Positions 36,388-44,966 of a stretch of DNA of 64,000 bases are shown here, one piece after another. This stretch comes from Nannocystis pusilla. GTDB lineage: Bacteria; Myxococcota_A; Polyangia; Nannocystales; Nannocystaceae. The DNA is taken from positions 124,001 through 188,000 of the forward strand of contig NZ_JAIRAU010000005.1 in assembly GCF_020073745.1 (NCBI RefSeq), written 5' to 3'. Position 1 is the first letter of the stretch. Every line of letters begins with the position of its first letter. Under the pieces are notes generated by a model, which saw only the letters and a list, made by a program, of their open reading frames with translations, had not been told where the DNA came from and did not search any database. Made by a program: the position numbers and the translations under genes.

Positions 36388-37289
36388 ACAGCACACAATT
36401 CCGACCTGAGTGGCGAGCGGACTTCATCGAGCAAGTCGCCCGCAAGCGTTACGTCGTATTCATAGGAGCAGGCGCATCCGCAAGCTGCAAGAACGACGCC
36501 GGCCATTCTCCGCCCACGTGGGGAGAACTTCTCCTTGAATGCGCAGCGCGCCTCGCTGACTCCAACACCAGAACCACCGCAAATCAGCTTATTCATAGCG
36601 GAGAATACCTCCTAGCCGCAGAGCACATCTACGCTTCGTATCGTAGACTAGGCCTCCTGACTGATCTCTGGCGCCTGATCGAAGAGAAAGTTGACGGACC
36701 CAAGAATGCACGACATCTCCCGTCAAACGTATACAAGCAGCTGCTCAGGCTCGAGCCAGATGTCGTTGTTACCACAAATTTCGATCGCATCTTCGAACGG
36801 GCAACAGGGGGAAATGACAATTTCACCGTATTCACATGGGTAAAGAAATCAGGGCAACAAGTTACCCTGGCAGACCGCATTCGTGCAGGAGACCCGGTTC
36901 TTATCAAAATCCACGGGTGCATGTCTGAAGCATCATCGATAACCCTAACCCGCAGCCTATATGCTATTACGCGGCGCGAGGGGGCGGACACTTTTGCCGC
37001 CGTCAAAGCACTTTGCATGACCAGACCAGTGCTGTTTGTGGGCTATCGGTTGGCCGACCCAGATATTCAGCTCCTTCTGGAAGACTCGGGCGTTGGAACG
37101 TATTTTCATGCTGGTCACTATTTGATTACTGAGGAGCAACCCACCGAAGCTCATGCGAGGGCGCTCGAGAGCTCATTCGGGATTCATGTGCATTATTACC
37201 CAAAGGGAGCGCATGAAGAGCTGCCGCTCATCCTTGAAGACTTGGCGAACAAGGTAGACAGTTGGCATGCGAGCCGCCGTCTTCCGTGA
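36384..37289 (+). CDS. SIR2-family (SIR2_2-like) protein, probable NADase effector
   Basis: 301 aa. YVVFIGAGAS is the NAD-binding GAG motif, VVVTTNFDRIFERA the TNFD motif, and LIKIHGCMSE supplies the His expected at the catalytic base. RPVLFVGYRLADPDIQLLL matches the downstream SIR2_2 GYS-x-D block. Stand-alone SIR2 proteins in defence systems deplete NAD+ on infection, causing abortive infection; this is family knowledge applied by analogy. Low GC like its partner (27 of 60 at 37081-37140). Overlaps the ParA-like gene by 4 bp, with 113 bp to the SNF2 gene. I do not recall a described ParA-SIR2 two-gene system. Confidence 0.85.
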   Translation: MNSTQFRPEWRADFIEQVARKRYVVFIGAGASASCKNDAGHSPPTWGELLLECAARLADSNTRTTANQLIHSGEYLLAAEHIYASYRRLGLLTDLWRLIEEKVDGPKNARHLPSNVYKQLLRLEPDVVVTTNFDRIFERATGGNDNFTVFTWVKKSGQQVTLADRIRAGDPVLIKIHGCMSEASSITLTRSLYAITRREGADTFAAVKALCMTRPVLFVGYRLADPDIQLLLEDSGVGTYFHAGHYLITEEQPTEAHARALESSFGIHVHYYPKGAHEELPLILEDLANKVDSWHASRRLP

Positions 37290-37402
37290 AAGCAATATGA
37301 AGGCCGAGAAATGCACTTCGGGCATTGAACGGCTGGACCGCTCAGCGTTTGCATGGTTGTGGCGGTTCCCCCGCTGGGTTATCGTCTCCCGGACCCGTCC
37401 CC

Positions 37403-40222
37403 ATGCCCTTCGCCACCGGCTCCCTAGTCCGCGCCCGCGGCCGCGAGTGGCTCGTCCTCCCCGAGTCCGACCCCGCCGCGCACCTCCTCGTCCTCCGCCC
37501 CCTCGGCGGCAGCGATGACGAGGTCGCAGGGCTCGACACCCGCCTCGAGCCCGTCGAGCCGGCGACCTTCGCGCCGCCTGACCCCGCCCGCGAGCTCGGC
37601 AACCACCGCGCCCTCACGCTCCTCCGCGACGCTGTCCGGCTGGGCTTCCGCGCCGGCGCTGGCCCCTTTCGCAGCCTCGCGCGGATCGCCGTCGAGCCGC
37701 GCCCGTACCAGCTCGTCCCCCTGCTCATGGCCCTGCGCCAGCCGACCGTCCGCCTGCTCGTCGCCGACGACGTCGGCGTCGGCAAGACGATCGAAGCCTG
37801 TCTGATCGCCCGCGAGCTCCTGGACCGCGGAGAAGTCCTGCGCACGGCCGTCCTGTGCCCCCCACACCTCGCCGAGCAGTGGCAGCGGGCCCTCCAGCAA
37901 CAGTTCCACATCGACGCCGCCCTCGTCCTCGCCGGCACCGCGGCCCGCCTCGAGCGTCGCTGCGCCCCCGGCCAGTCGCTCTTCGAGCGCCACCCACACG
38001 TCGTCGTCTCCCTCGACTTCATCAAGTCCGAGCGCCGCCGCCACGAGTTCCTCCGCGTCTGCCCCGAGCTCGTCATCGTCGACGAGGCCCACACCTGCGC
38101 CGCTGGGGCGGGCGCCTCACAGCGGCGGCACGACCTCCTGCGCGAGCTCGCGCGCGACGCCGAGCGCCACCTGATCCTCGTCACTGCCACCCCGCACTCT
38201 GGCGACGAGTCGCAATTTCGCTCCCTGCTGACCCTCCTCGACCCGGCCCTCGCCGAGCTTCCACAGGACCTCTCCGGCGACGCCCACCGCCGCGATCGCG
38301 AGCGGCTTGCCACCTACCTCGTCCAGCGCCGTCGCGGCGATCTCACCGCATATCTCGGCGCCGAGTCTCGCTTTCCCGTCCGCGAGACCTCCGAGCGCAC
38401 CTACCTCCTGACCCCCGCCTATCGCCGCTTCGTCGACCGCGCGCTCGCCTACTGCCGCGAGCGCGTCCGCGACACCGAGGGCAGTCGGCACCGCCAGCGG
38501 ATCCGCTGGTGGTCCGCGCTCGCCCTGCTGCGCTCGCTCGCCTCGAGCCCGGCCGCCGCCGCCGCCACTCTGCGCAATCGGGCCGCCAGCGCGGACACCG
38601 ACGACGCCGACGAGGCCGACGTCGTCGGTCGCCGCAGCGTCCTCGACCTCGAGGCGGACAGCGCCGAGACCCTCGACGTCGCCCCCGGCACCGCCACCGA
38701 GGAGGGCGACGAACACCCCGAGCGCCGCCGCCTCCTCGACCTCGCCCGCGAGGCCGAGAAGCTCGCCGGCTCCGACGACGCCAAGCTCGCCCGCGCCGCC
38801 GAGGTCGTCGACGAGCTCCTCAAGGCTGGTCATTCCCCGATCGTCTTCTGCCGCTTCATCCCGACCGTCGCATATCTCGCCGGCCATCTTCGCAAGCGCC
38901 TCAAGGACGTCCACGTCGAGGAGATCACCGGCGAACTCCCGCCCGAGGAGCGCGAAGATCGCGTCGATGGCCTCGACCAGCACGAGCGCCGCGTCCTCGT
39001 CTGCACCGACTGCCTGAGCGAGGGCATCAACCTCCAGGACCTCTTCGACGCCGTCGTCCACTACGACCTCTCGTGGAACCCGACGCGCCACGAGCAGCGC
39101 GAGGGCAGGGTGGACCGATACGGCCAGCCGAACCCGCAGGTCCGCGCCGTCACCCTCTACGGCAAGGACAACCCGGTCGACGGCATCGTCCTCGACGTCC
39201 TCCTGCGCAAGCACCAGGCGATTCGCAGTCAGCTCGGGATTTCCGTACCTGTCCCGATGGACACCGACGCCGTCGTCGACGCGATCTTCGAGGGCCTCCT
39301 CCTCCGCAGCGACGCCAGCACCGACCAGATCAACTTCGACTTCGCCGAGCCGCAGCGCCGTGAGGTCGAGCTCGTGTGGGAGCGCGCCCGCGAGCGGGAG
39401 AAGCGCTCCCGCAGCGTCTTCGCCCAGGCCAGCATCGACGTCGCCGAGGTCGCCGCCGAACTCGACGCCGTCCGCGAGGCGATCGGCGCCGCCCCCGACG
39501 TCGAGCGCTTCGTCCGCACCGCGCTCGCCGGCCTCGGCGCCCACCTCACCACCTTGCCCAAGGGACAGCTCCAAGTCTCCGGCCTGCGTCAGCTCCCGAG
39601 CGGCCTGCGCGACGCCCTCGGCGCACAGACCGACCTCACCGCCGTTTTTCAGCCGCCGGCTCCCCGCGGCGCCCAGGTCCTCACGCGCACGAGCCCACTC
39701 GTCGAGGGTCTCGCCGGCTTCGTCCTCGAGACCGCCCTCGACGCCGCCCGCGTCGGCGACCCGCGCTTCGCCGAGTCTGCCCGCCGCTGCGCCGCCCTGC
39801 GCACCGCCGCCGTCCAGTCGCGCACCGCCCTCTACCTCCTCCGCCTGCGCTTTCACCTCGTCCACCGCGGCCCCGACGGCCAGCTCCACGAGCTCCTCGC
39901 CGAGGACACCGCCCTGTGTGGCCTCTCCAATTTCGCGAGCGCCCCCGAGCGACTCGCGGCCGACGACCTACACGCCCTCCTGAACGCCGAGCCGAGCGGT
40001 AACATCGCCGCCGACCTCGCCCGCACCAACGTCCAGCGCGCCCTCGCCCCCTTGCCGAACGACCTGTTCGCCATCGTCGCCCGCGAGCACGGCGAGGCCC
40101 TCCTCGCCGCCCACCGCCGCGTCCGCAAGGCGGCCGGCCTCGCCCTGCGCGCCCTCAAGGTCGAACCGCACCCGCCCGACCTACTCGCCCTCTGCGTCTA
40201 CCTCCCTCCGGCCCCGACCTGA
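37403..40222 (+). CDS. SNF2-family helicase (DrmD-like)
   Basis: 939 aa from ATG 37403; the frame is open further up but unlike a protein. Residues 1-60 form a small beta-rich domain (LVRARGREWLVLPESDPA). SNF2 motifs are RPYQLVPLLMAL, DDVGVGKTIEACLIA (Walker A), LVIVDEAHTC (DEAH), LVTATPHSGD, VLVCTDCLSEGINLQDLFDA and RHEQREGRVDRYGQ. The C-terminal 300 residues are helical. Size and pairing with the methylase gene 12 bp downstream match drmD-drmMI of class 1 DISARM. Probably a DNA translocase. No Shine-Dalgarno seen. High GC returns abruptly at this gene. Confidence 0.87.
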   Translation: MPFATGSLVRARGREWLVLPESDPAAHLLVLRPLGGSDDEVAGLDTRLEPVEPATFAPPDPARELGNHRALTLLRDAVRLGFRAGAGPFRSLARIAVEPRPYQLVPLLMALRQPTVRLLVADDVGVGKTIEACLIARELLDRGEVLRTAVLCPPHLAEQWQRALQQQFHIDAALVLAGTAARLERRCAPGQSLFERHPHVVVSLDFIKSERRRHEFLRVCPELVIVDEAHTCAAGAGASQRRHDLLRELARDAERHLILVTATPHSGDESQFRSLLTLLDPALAELPQDLSGDAHRRDRERLATYLVQRRRGDLTAYLGAESRFPVRETSERTYLLTPAYRRFVDRALAYCRERVRDTEGSRHRQRIRWWSALALLRSLASSPAAAAATLRNRAASADTDDADEADVVGRRSVLDLEADSAETLDVAPGTATEEGDEHPERRRLLDLAREAEKLAGSDDAKLARAAEVVDELLKAGHSPIVFCRFIPTVAYLAGHLRKRLKDVHVEEITGELPPEEREDRVDGLDQHERRVLVCTDCLSEGINLQDLFDAVVHYDLSWNPTRHEQREGRVDRYGQPNPQVRAVTLYGKDNPVDGIVLDVLLRKHQAIRSQLGISVPVPMDTDAVVDAIFEGLLLRSDASTDQINFDFAEPQRREVELVWERAREREKRSRSVFAQASIDVAEVAAELDAVREAIGAAPDVERFVRTALAGLGAHLTTLPKGQLQVSGLRQLPSGLRDALGAQTDLTAVFQPPAPRGAQVLTRTSPLVEGLAGFVLETALDAARVGDPRFAESARRCAALRTAAVQSRTALYLLRLRFHLVHRGPDGQLHELLAEDTALCGLSNFASAPERLAADDLHALLNAEPSGNIAADLARTNVQRALAPLPNDLFAIVAREHGEALLAAHRRVRKAAGLALRALKVEPHPPDLLALCVYLPPAPT

Positions 40223-40234
40223 CCTGAAGTTCCT

Positions 40235-43200
40235 GTGACCCGCCTCGCGCGCAAGACCAATTTCCAATTCCCCACGCTCCGCAGCGAGGGCAACCTCTTG
40301 CCGGACGACCTGCTGCAGCGGGTCGCCGCCCAGGATCCGCGCCTCCCGGGCCTGTCCCCCGAAGCCTATCACCTGCTCCCGGGTGAGACCCTCCGCGAGG
40401 CGATCTCCCGCGCCTGGCTGCGCCTTCAGGGCGTCTGGACCAGCTTCCAGGCGGCGCTCGCACGCCTCCCGCCCGACGATCGCGCCACCACCGTCACGCG
40501 TGACCGTTGGCTCCTCCCGCTGCTGCAGGAACTCGGCTACGGCCGACTCGTCGCCGCCCGCCCGCTCGAGATCGGTGATCGCAGCTTCCCGATCTCCCAC
40601 GCCTATCAACATTCCCCGATTCACCTGCTCGGCTGGCGCGTCGACCTCGATCGCCGCACCGAGAAGGTCGCCGGTGCCGCCCATTCTGCCCCCCACAGCC
40701 TCGTCCAGGATCTCCTCAATCGCTCCGACGATCACCTGTGGGCCCTGCTGAGCAACGGCCGGACCCTCCGGCTCCTCCGCGACAACATCAGCCTCGTACG
40801 CCAAGCGTACCTCGAGTTCGACCTCGAGGCGATGATGACGGGCGAGCACTTCGCTGACTTCGCGCAACTCTGGCTCGTCTGCCACCAGAGTCGCGTCGAG
40901 GCTGCGAAGCCGAACGAGTGCTGGCTCGAAAAATGGTTCCTCCACGCCCGCGATGAGGGGATCCGCGCCCTCCACCGCCTGCGAGGCGGCGTGCAGAGGA
41001 CAATCGAGCTCCTCGGCAGCGGCTTTTTGAAGCACCGCGCCAACGCGCCCCTCCGCGAGTCCCTGCAATCCGGCAACCTCGACGTCCAGGATTTTTACCG
41101 CGAGCTGCTCCGCCTCGCATACCAACTAATCTTCCTCTTCGTCGCCGAGGACCGCGGCCTGCTCCTCGACCCCGCCGCGCCCGAGGCGGCCCGCGAACGC
41201 TACACCCGCTATTACGCGACCGCCCGCCTGCGCCGCCTCGCCGAGCGCCGGCGAAGCGGTCCGCACGGCGATCTCTGGCAGGGCCTCCGGCTCGTCCTCG
41301 GCAAGCTGTATGCCGGATGCCCCGAGCTTGGCCTGCCGGCGCTCGGCTCCTTCCTCTGGAGCACCCGCGCCACCCCGCACCTCGACCGCGCCGAGCTCGC
41401 CAACGAGGACCTACTCGCGGCCTTCCATGCCCTCGCGCGCGTCGACGACGAGCGCGGCGTCTCCTACTCCGTGAGCTGGCAAAGCCTCGCCGCCGACGAG
41501 CTCGGCAGCGTCTATGAGGCCCTGCTCGAGCTCCACCCCCGCCTGCACACCGAGACCGGCCTCTTCGAGCTGGCGACCGCCGCGGGCAACGAGCGCAAGA
41601 CCAGTGGCAGCTACTACACCCCCGAGGAGCTGGTCGAGCGCCTACTCGACTCCGCGCTCACGCCCGTCCTCAACGCCGCGACTCTGGGCAAGCCTCGCGA
41701 CATCGGTATCGCGGCGCTCCTCGACCTCAAGGTCTGCGACCCTGCCTGTGGCTCGGGCCACTTCCTCGTCGCCGCCGCCCGCCGGATCGCCCGCCGCCTC
41801 GCCTCGCTGCGCACGGGTGACGACGAACCTGCCCCTTCGGCCATGCAGGCGGCCCTGCGCGAGGTCGTGGGCCGCTGCCTCTTCGGCGTCGACATCAACC
41901 CGATGGCCGTCGAGCTCTGCAAGGTCTCCCTGTGGATGGAGGCGCTCGATCCCGGCAAACCGCTGAGCTTCCTCGAGTCCCACATTCAGTGCGGTAATGC
42001 CCTCCTCGGCGCGACGCCGGCGCTGCTCGCCCGCGGAATCCCCGAGGACGCCTTTGCCACGGTGCTCGAGGGAGACGACCGCGAGGCCGCCAAGAACTTG
42101 CGCAAGCGCGACCGCGACGAGCGCAAGGGCGCGCGCGCGACCCTTGACCTCTTCGCCGCCCAGTCCCCCGCCGCCGCCCCGACGAGCGCCGACGCCGACC
42201 TCCTGCGCACCAGGGCCCAGCAGGTCGATCGCGCCGCCGACGGCTCGCTTCCTGCCGTCGAGGCCAAGGAATCCGACTTCGCCACCTGGCAGGCGTCCCC
42301 CGAGCAACGCCGCGCCGAGTTCCTTGCCGACCTCTGGTGCGCCTCCCTCGTCTGGCCCAAGACCCCCGAGCTGATCGACGCCGCCCCGACCACCAGCGAG
42401 TGGCTGCACCTCTTACGAAAGCCCGACGGCGCCAAGCCCACGACGCTTCAGACCCTCGCCGAAGCCAAGAAGCAGTACAAGTTCTTCCACTGGCACCTGC
42501 GCTTCCCCCAGGTCTTCGCCCCTGCGACCGAGAACACGGCGCCCGACGACCCCTGCGGCTGGACCGGGGGCTTCGACGTCATGCTGGGCAACCCGCCTTG
42601 GGAGCGCGTCAAGCTGCAAGAAAAAGAATTCTTTGCCGAACGTGCCCCCGAGGTCGCCGCCGCCGACAACGCCGCCCAGCGCAAGCGCCTCATGGCCGAG
42701 CTGCCTCGCACACAGCCGGCCTTGTGGGCGGCATGGCGCGCGGCCACGCGGGCGAGCGATGGCGAGTCGTTGATCTACCGCACTTCGGGCCGCTTCCCCC
42801 TGTGCGGCCGTGGCGACGTCAACACCTACAGCATCTTCGCCGAGATCAACCTGCAACTGCTTTCACCTTGGGGTCGCTCCGGCTTCATCGTTCCGACAGG
42901 GCTGGCGACTGACGCCACCACGAGCCCCTTCATCGCTCATCTCGTCGACCGCGCCGCACTCGCATCTCTGGTCAGCTTCGAGAACTTCGGCACCACCTTC
43001 GCCTCGGTCAACAACCGCCAGTCGTTTTGCCTTGTCACGCTCTCGGCTGCACCCGTGGTCGCGATGCGCTTCCAGTTCAACGTCAACCAGCCCGACCGGG
43101 AGGTGGATCTCGGGCCCACCGAGTACACGCTCCAGCCGGCCGACTTCCGCCTGCTGAACCCGAATACGCTCAGTTGCCCGACCTTCCGCACAAAGCGCGA

Positions 43201-44950
43201 CGCGGACATCGTGAAAGCGATCTATCGCCGCGTCCCGGTACTTTGGCGCGAAGACGCGGCTGACGGCAACCCCTGGAACCTGTCGTTCCGGGCCATGCTC
43301 CACATGGCCAACGAGTCCGGCCTGTTCAGGTCGCGCGAGGAGTTGCTGCACGACGGCTGGCAACTCCGCGGTGCGATCTTCGCCCGCGACGACAAGCAGA
43401 TGCTGCCCCTTTACGAAGCAAAAATGGTCCAGCATTACGATCACCGCTTCGCGTCACTGATCGAAGGCGATCCCGGCGGCCGTCCCTCGCGCAAGTTCGA
43501 GGGCTGGTACGGCGCGGACACCAGAAACCCCGAAGAGTTCATTACTCCCCGCTACTGGGTCGACAGCACCGAAGTTGCCAGCCTCATCCACGAGTTCCCG
43601 GCCTCCTGGCACCGGGGATGGTTCATTGGCTTTCGCGACATCACCCGTAGCACTGACGCACGCACCGTCATCGCCAGCGTTGTTCCGCACACGGCTATCG
43701 GTCACACTTTGCCACTCGTACTGCTTGGGTCTGACTTCATCCCATCCTCATGCGGTTTCCTGGCATCTCTTCTGAGCTTCGCCCTCGACTACGTCGTGCG
43801 GCAGAAACTTGGCGGCACTCACTTAACGTACGGATACCTCAAACAGCTCCCGATTCTCCCTCCAAAAACCTATAATAAGGGTGTAACCTGGGACAATCGC
43901 GCGACCAAATTGAACGACTGGCTTCGCCCGCGCGTCCTTGAGCTCGCCTACACCGCCTGGGACCTCGAACATTTCGCCCGAGACCTAGGCCACGAGGGCC
44001 CACCGTTCCGCTGGGACGACACTCGCCGCTTCCTCCTCCGCGCGGAGCTCGACGCCGCCTTTTTCCACCTCTACGGAATCACCCGCGACGACGCCGCCTG
44101 GATCCTCGACACCTTCTGGGTCATCCGCCAGAAGGACGAGAAGGCCCACGGCGAATACCGCACCAAACGCGTGATCCTCGAGCGCTACGATGCCATGGCC
44201 CAGGCGATCGCCACCGGCCATCCGTACCAGACCATCCTAGACCCTCCGCCCGCCCACGCGAGCCTGACACACCCCCCGCGTCCTCCCGGCGCCCCCATCT
44301 GGCCGCTCCCACCGGCGCCGCCCGAAGTCGTCGTCGACTTCACCGCCGCCCCCGAAGAGCTCATCCCCAAGGCCACGGCAGCCAAGCCCGAGAAGCCCCG
44401 CAAGCAGCGCTCCACCGCAGCCAAGCCCGAGAGACCCGCGAGCAAACCCGCGGACGACTTCCGGCTCACGAACCCGCCGCACACCCCCCAGCTCGGTCTC
44501 ACCTTCGGCGCCTCGCCGGAGCCCCCTCCGCCTCCCGCATCCGACTTCCAGCTCAGCGCGCCAGCCCCCCAACTCGGTCTCGGATTCGCATCCACAACCC
44601 CTCAGCCCGCCCTGCCGGTCACCGCCCAGGCTTCCGCCTCGACGACGACCCCGCAGCCAAGTTCCGCTCTGGATGCCGCTCCAGCAGCCCCCCCAACGTC
44701 GGCCCGGACCGACGATGACCCTCCACGCATCCGCGCCCTCCGCGACGCCGGGGGCAAACTCGCGCGTCCCGAGGTTCTCGCGGTCCTCCGCGCCCTCCAC
44801 CGCGCGACTGATCCGCTCTCCAAGGACCAGATCCTCGTCGCCACCGGCATCGACGACAAAGCCTGGCCCGCCCTGATCAAGTTCCTACTCGAAGCCGACC
44901 TCGTCGCCGCCCAAGGCCAGCGCCGCGGCACCCGTTACACCCTCTGCTGA
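40235..44950 (+). CDS. giant class I adenine-type DNA methyltransferase (DrmMI-like)
   Basis: 1571 aa from GTG 40235. The helical N-terminal ~440 residues precede KTSGSYYTPEELVERLL, then LKVCDPACGSGHFLVAAARR (SAM motif I), GVDINPMAVELCKVSLWME (motif II) and FDVMLGNPPWERVKLQEKEF (catalytic NPPW), typical of Eco57I-type N6-adenine methylases. Target recognition follows (about 840-1310), with lower GC than its flanks around 43.44-43.92 kb. A disordered Pro-rich linker carries QLGLTF (1419-1424) and QLGLGF (1446-1451), which resemble sliding-clamp-binding peptides. The end (about 1510-1571) looks like a winged helix. It probably marks self DNA. I see no nuclease motif in the N-terminus. Confidence 0.87.
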   Translation: MTRLARKTNFQFPTLRSEGNLLPDDLLQRVAAQDPRLPGLSPEAYHLLPGETLREAISRAWLRLQGVWTSFQAALARLPPDDRATTVTRDRWLLPLLQELGYGRLVAARPLEIGDRSFPISHAYQHSPIHLLGWRVDLDRRTEKVAGAAHSAPHSLVQDLLNRSDDHLWALLSNGRTLRLLRDNISLVRQAYLEFDLEAMMTGEHFADFAQLWLVCHQSRVEAAKPNECWLEKWFLHARDEGIRALHRLRGGVQRTIELLGSGFLKHRANAPLRESLQSGNLDVQDFYRELLRLAYQLIFLFVAEDRGLLLDPAAPEAARERYTRYYATARLRRLAERRRSGPHGDLWQGLRLVLGKLYAGCPELGLPALGSFLWSTRATPHLDRAELANEDLLAAFHALARVDDERGVSYSVSWQSLAADELGSVYEALLELHPRLHTETGLFELATAAGNERKTSGSYYTPEELVERLLDSALTPVLNAATLGKPRDIGIAALLDLKVCDPACGSGHFLVAAARRIARRLASLRTGDDEPAPSAMQAALREVVGRCLFGVDINPMAVELCKVSLWMEALDPGKPLSFLESHIQCGNALLGATPALLARGIPEDAFATVLEGDDREAAKNLRKRDRDERKGARATLDLFAAQSPAAAPTSADADLLRTRAQQVDRAADGSLPAVEAKESDFATWQASPEQRRAEFLADLWCASLVWPKTPELIDAAPTTSEWLHLLRKPDGAKPTTLQTLAEAKKQYKFFHWHLRFPQVFAPATENTAPDDPCGWTGGFDVMLGNPPWERVKLQEKEFFAERAPEVAAADNAAQRKRLMAELPRTQPALWAAWRAATRASDGESLIYRTSGRFPLCGRGDVNTYSIFAEINLQLLSPWGRSGFIVPTGLATDATTSPFIAHLVDRAALASLVSFENFGTTFASVNNRQSFCLVTLSAAPVVAMRFQFNVNQPDREVDLGPTEYTLQPADFRLLNPNTLSCPTFRTKRDADIVKAIYRRVPVLWREDAADGNPWNLSFRAMLHMANESGLFRSREELLHDGWQLRGAIFARDDKQMLPLYEAKMVQHYDHRFASLIEGDPGGRPSRKFEGWYGADTRNPEEFITPRYWVDSTEVASLIHEFPASWHRGWFIGFRDITRSTDARTVIASVVPHTAIGHTLPLVLLGSDFIPSSCGFLASLLSFALDYVVRQKLGGTHLTYGYLKQLPILPPKTYNKGVTWDNRATKLNDWLRPRVLELAYTAWDLEHFARDLGHEGPPFRWDDTRRFLLRAELDAAFFHLYGITRDDAAWILDTFWVIRQKDEKAHGEYRTKRVILERYDAMAQAIATGHPYQTILDPPPAHASLTHPPRPPGAPIWPLPPAPPEVVVDFTAAPEELIPKATAAKPEKPRKQRSTAAKPERPASKPADDFRLTNPPHTPQLGLTFGASPEPPPPPASDFQLSAPAPQLGLGFASTTPQPALPVTAQASASTTTPQPSSALDAAPAAPPTSARTDDDPPRIRALRDAGGKLARPEVLAVLRALHRATDPLSKDQILVATGIDDKAWPALIKFLLEADLVAAQGQRRGTRYTLC

Positions 44951-44966
44951 CTCCAAAGGCTGCTTC

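Noticed and set aside
35368..37289. ParA-like/SIR2 pair read as a plasmid partition locus
   Set aside because: The ATPase is larger than small ParA proteins, has no ParB or centromere-like repeats beside it, and is coupled to a SIR2 enzyme.
38117..39889. 590-codon open frame on the minus strand
   Set aside because: Antisense to the SNF2 helicase. Its Glu/Val/Asp/Gly-rich composition is the typical mirror of GC-rich coding DNA.
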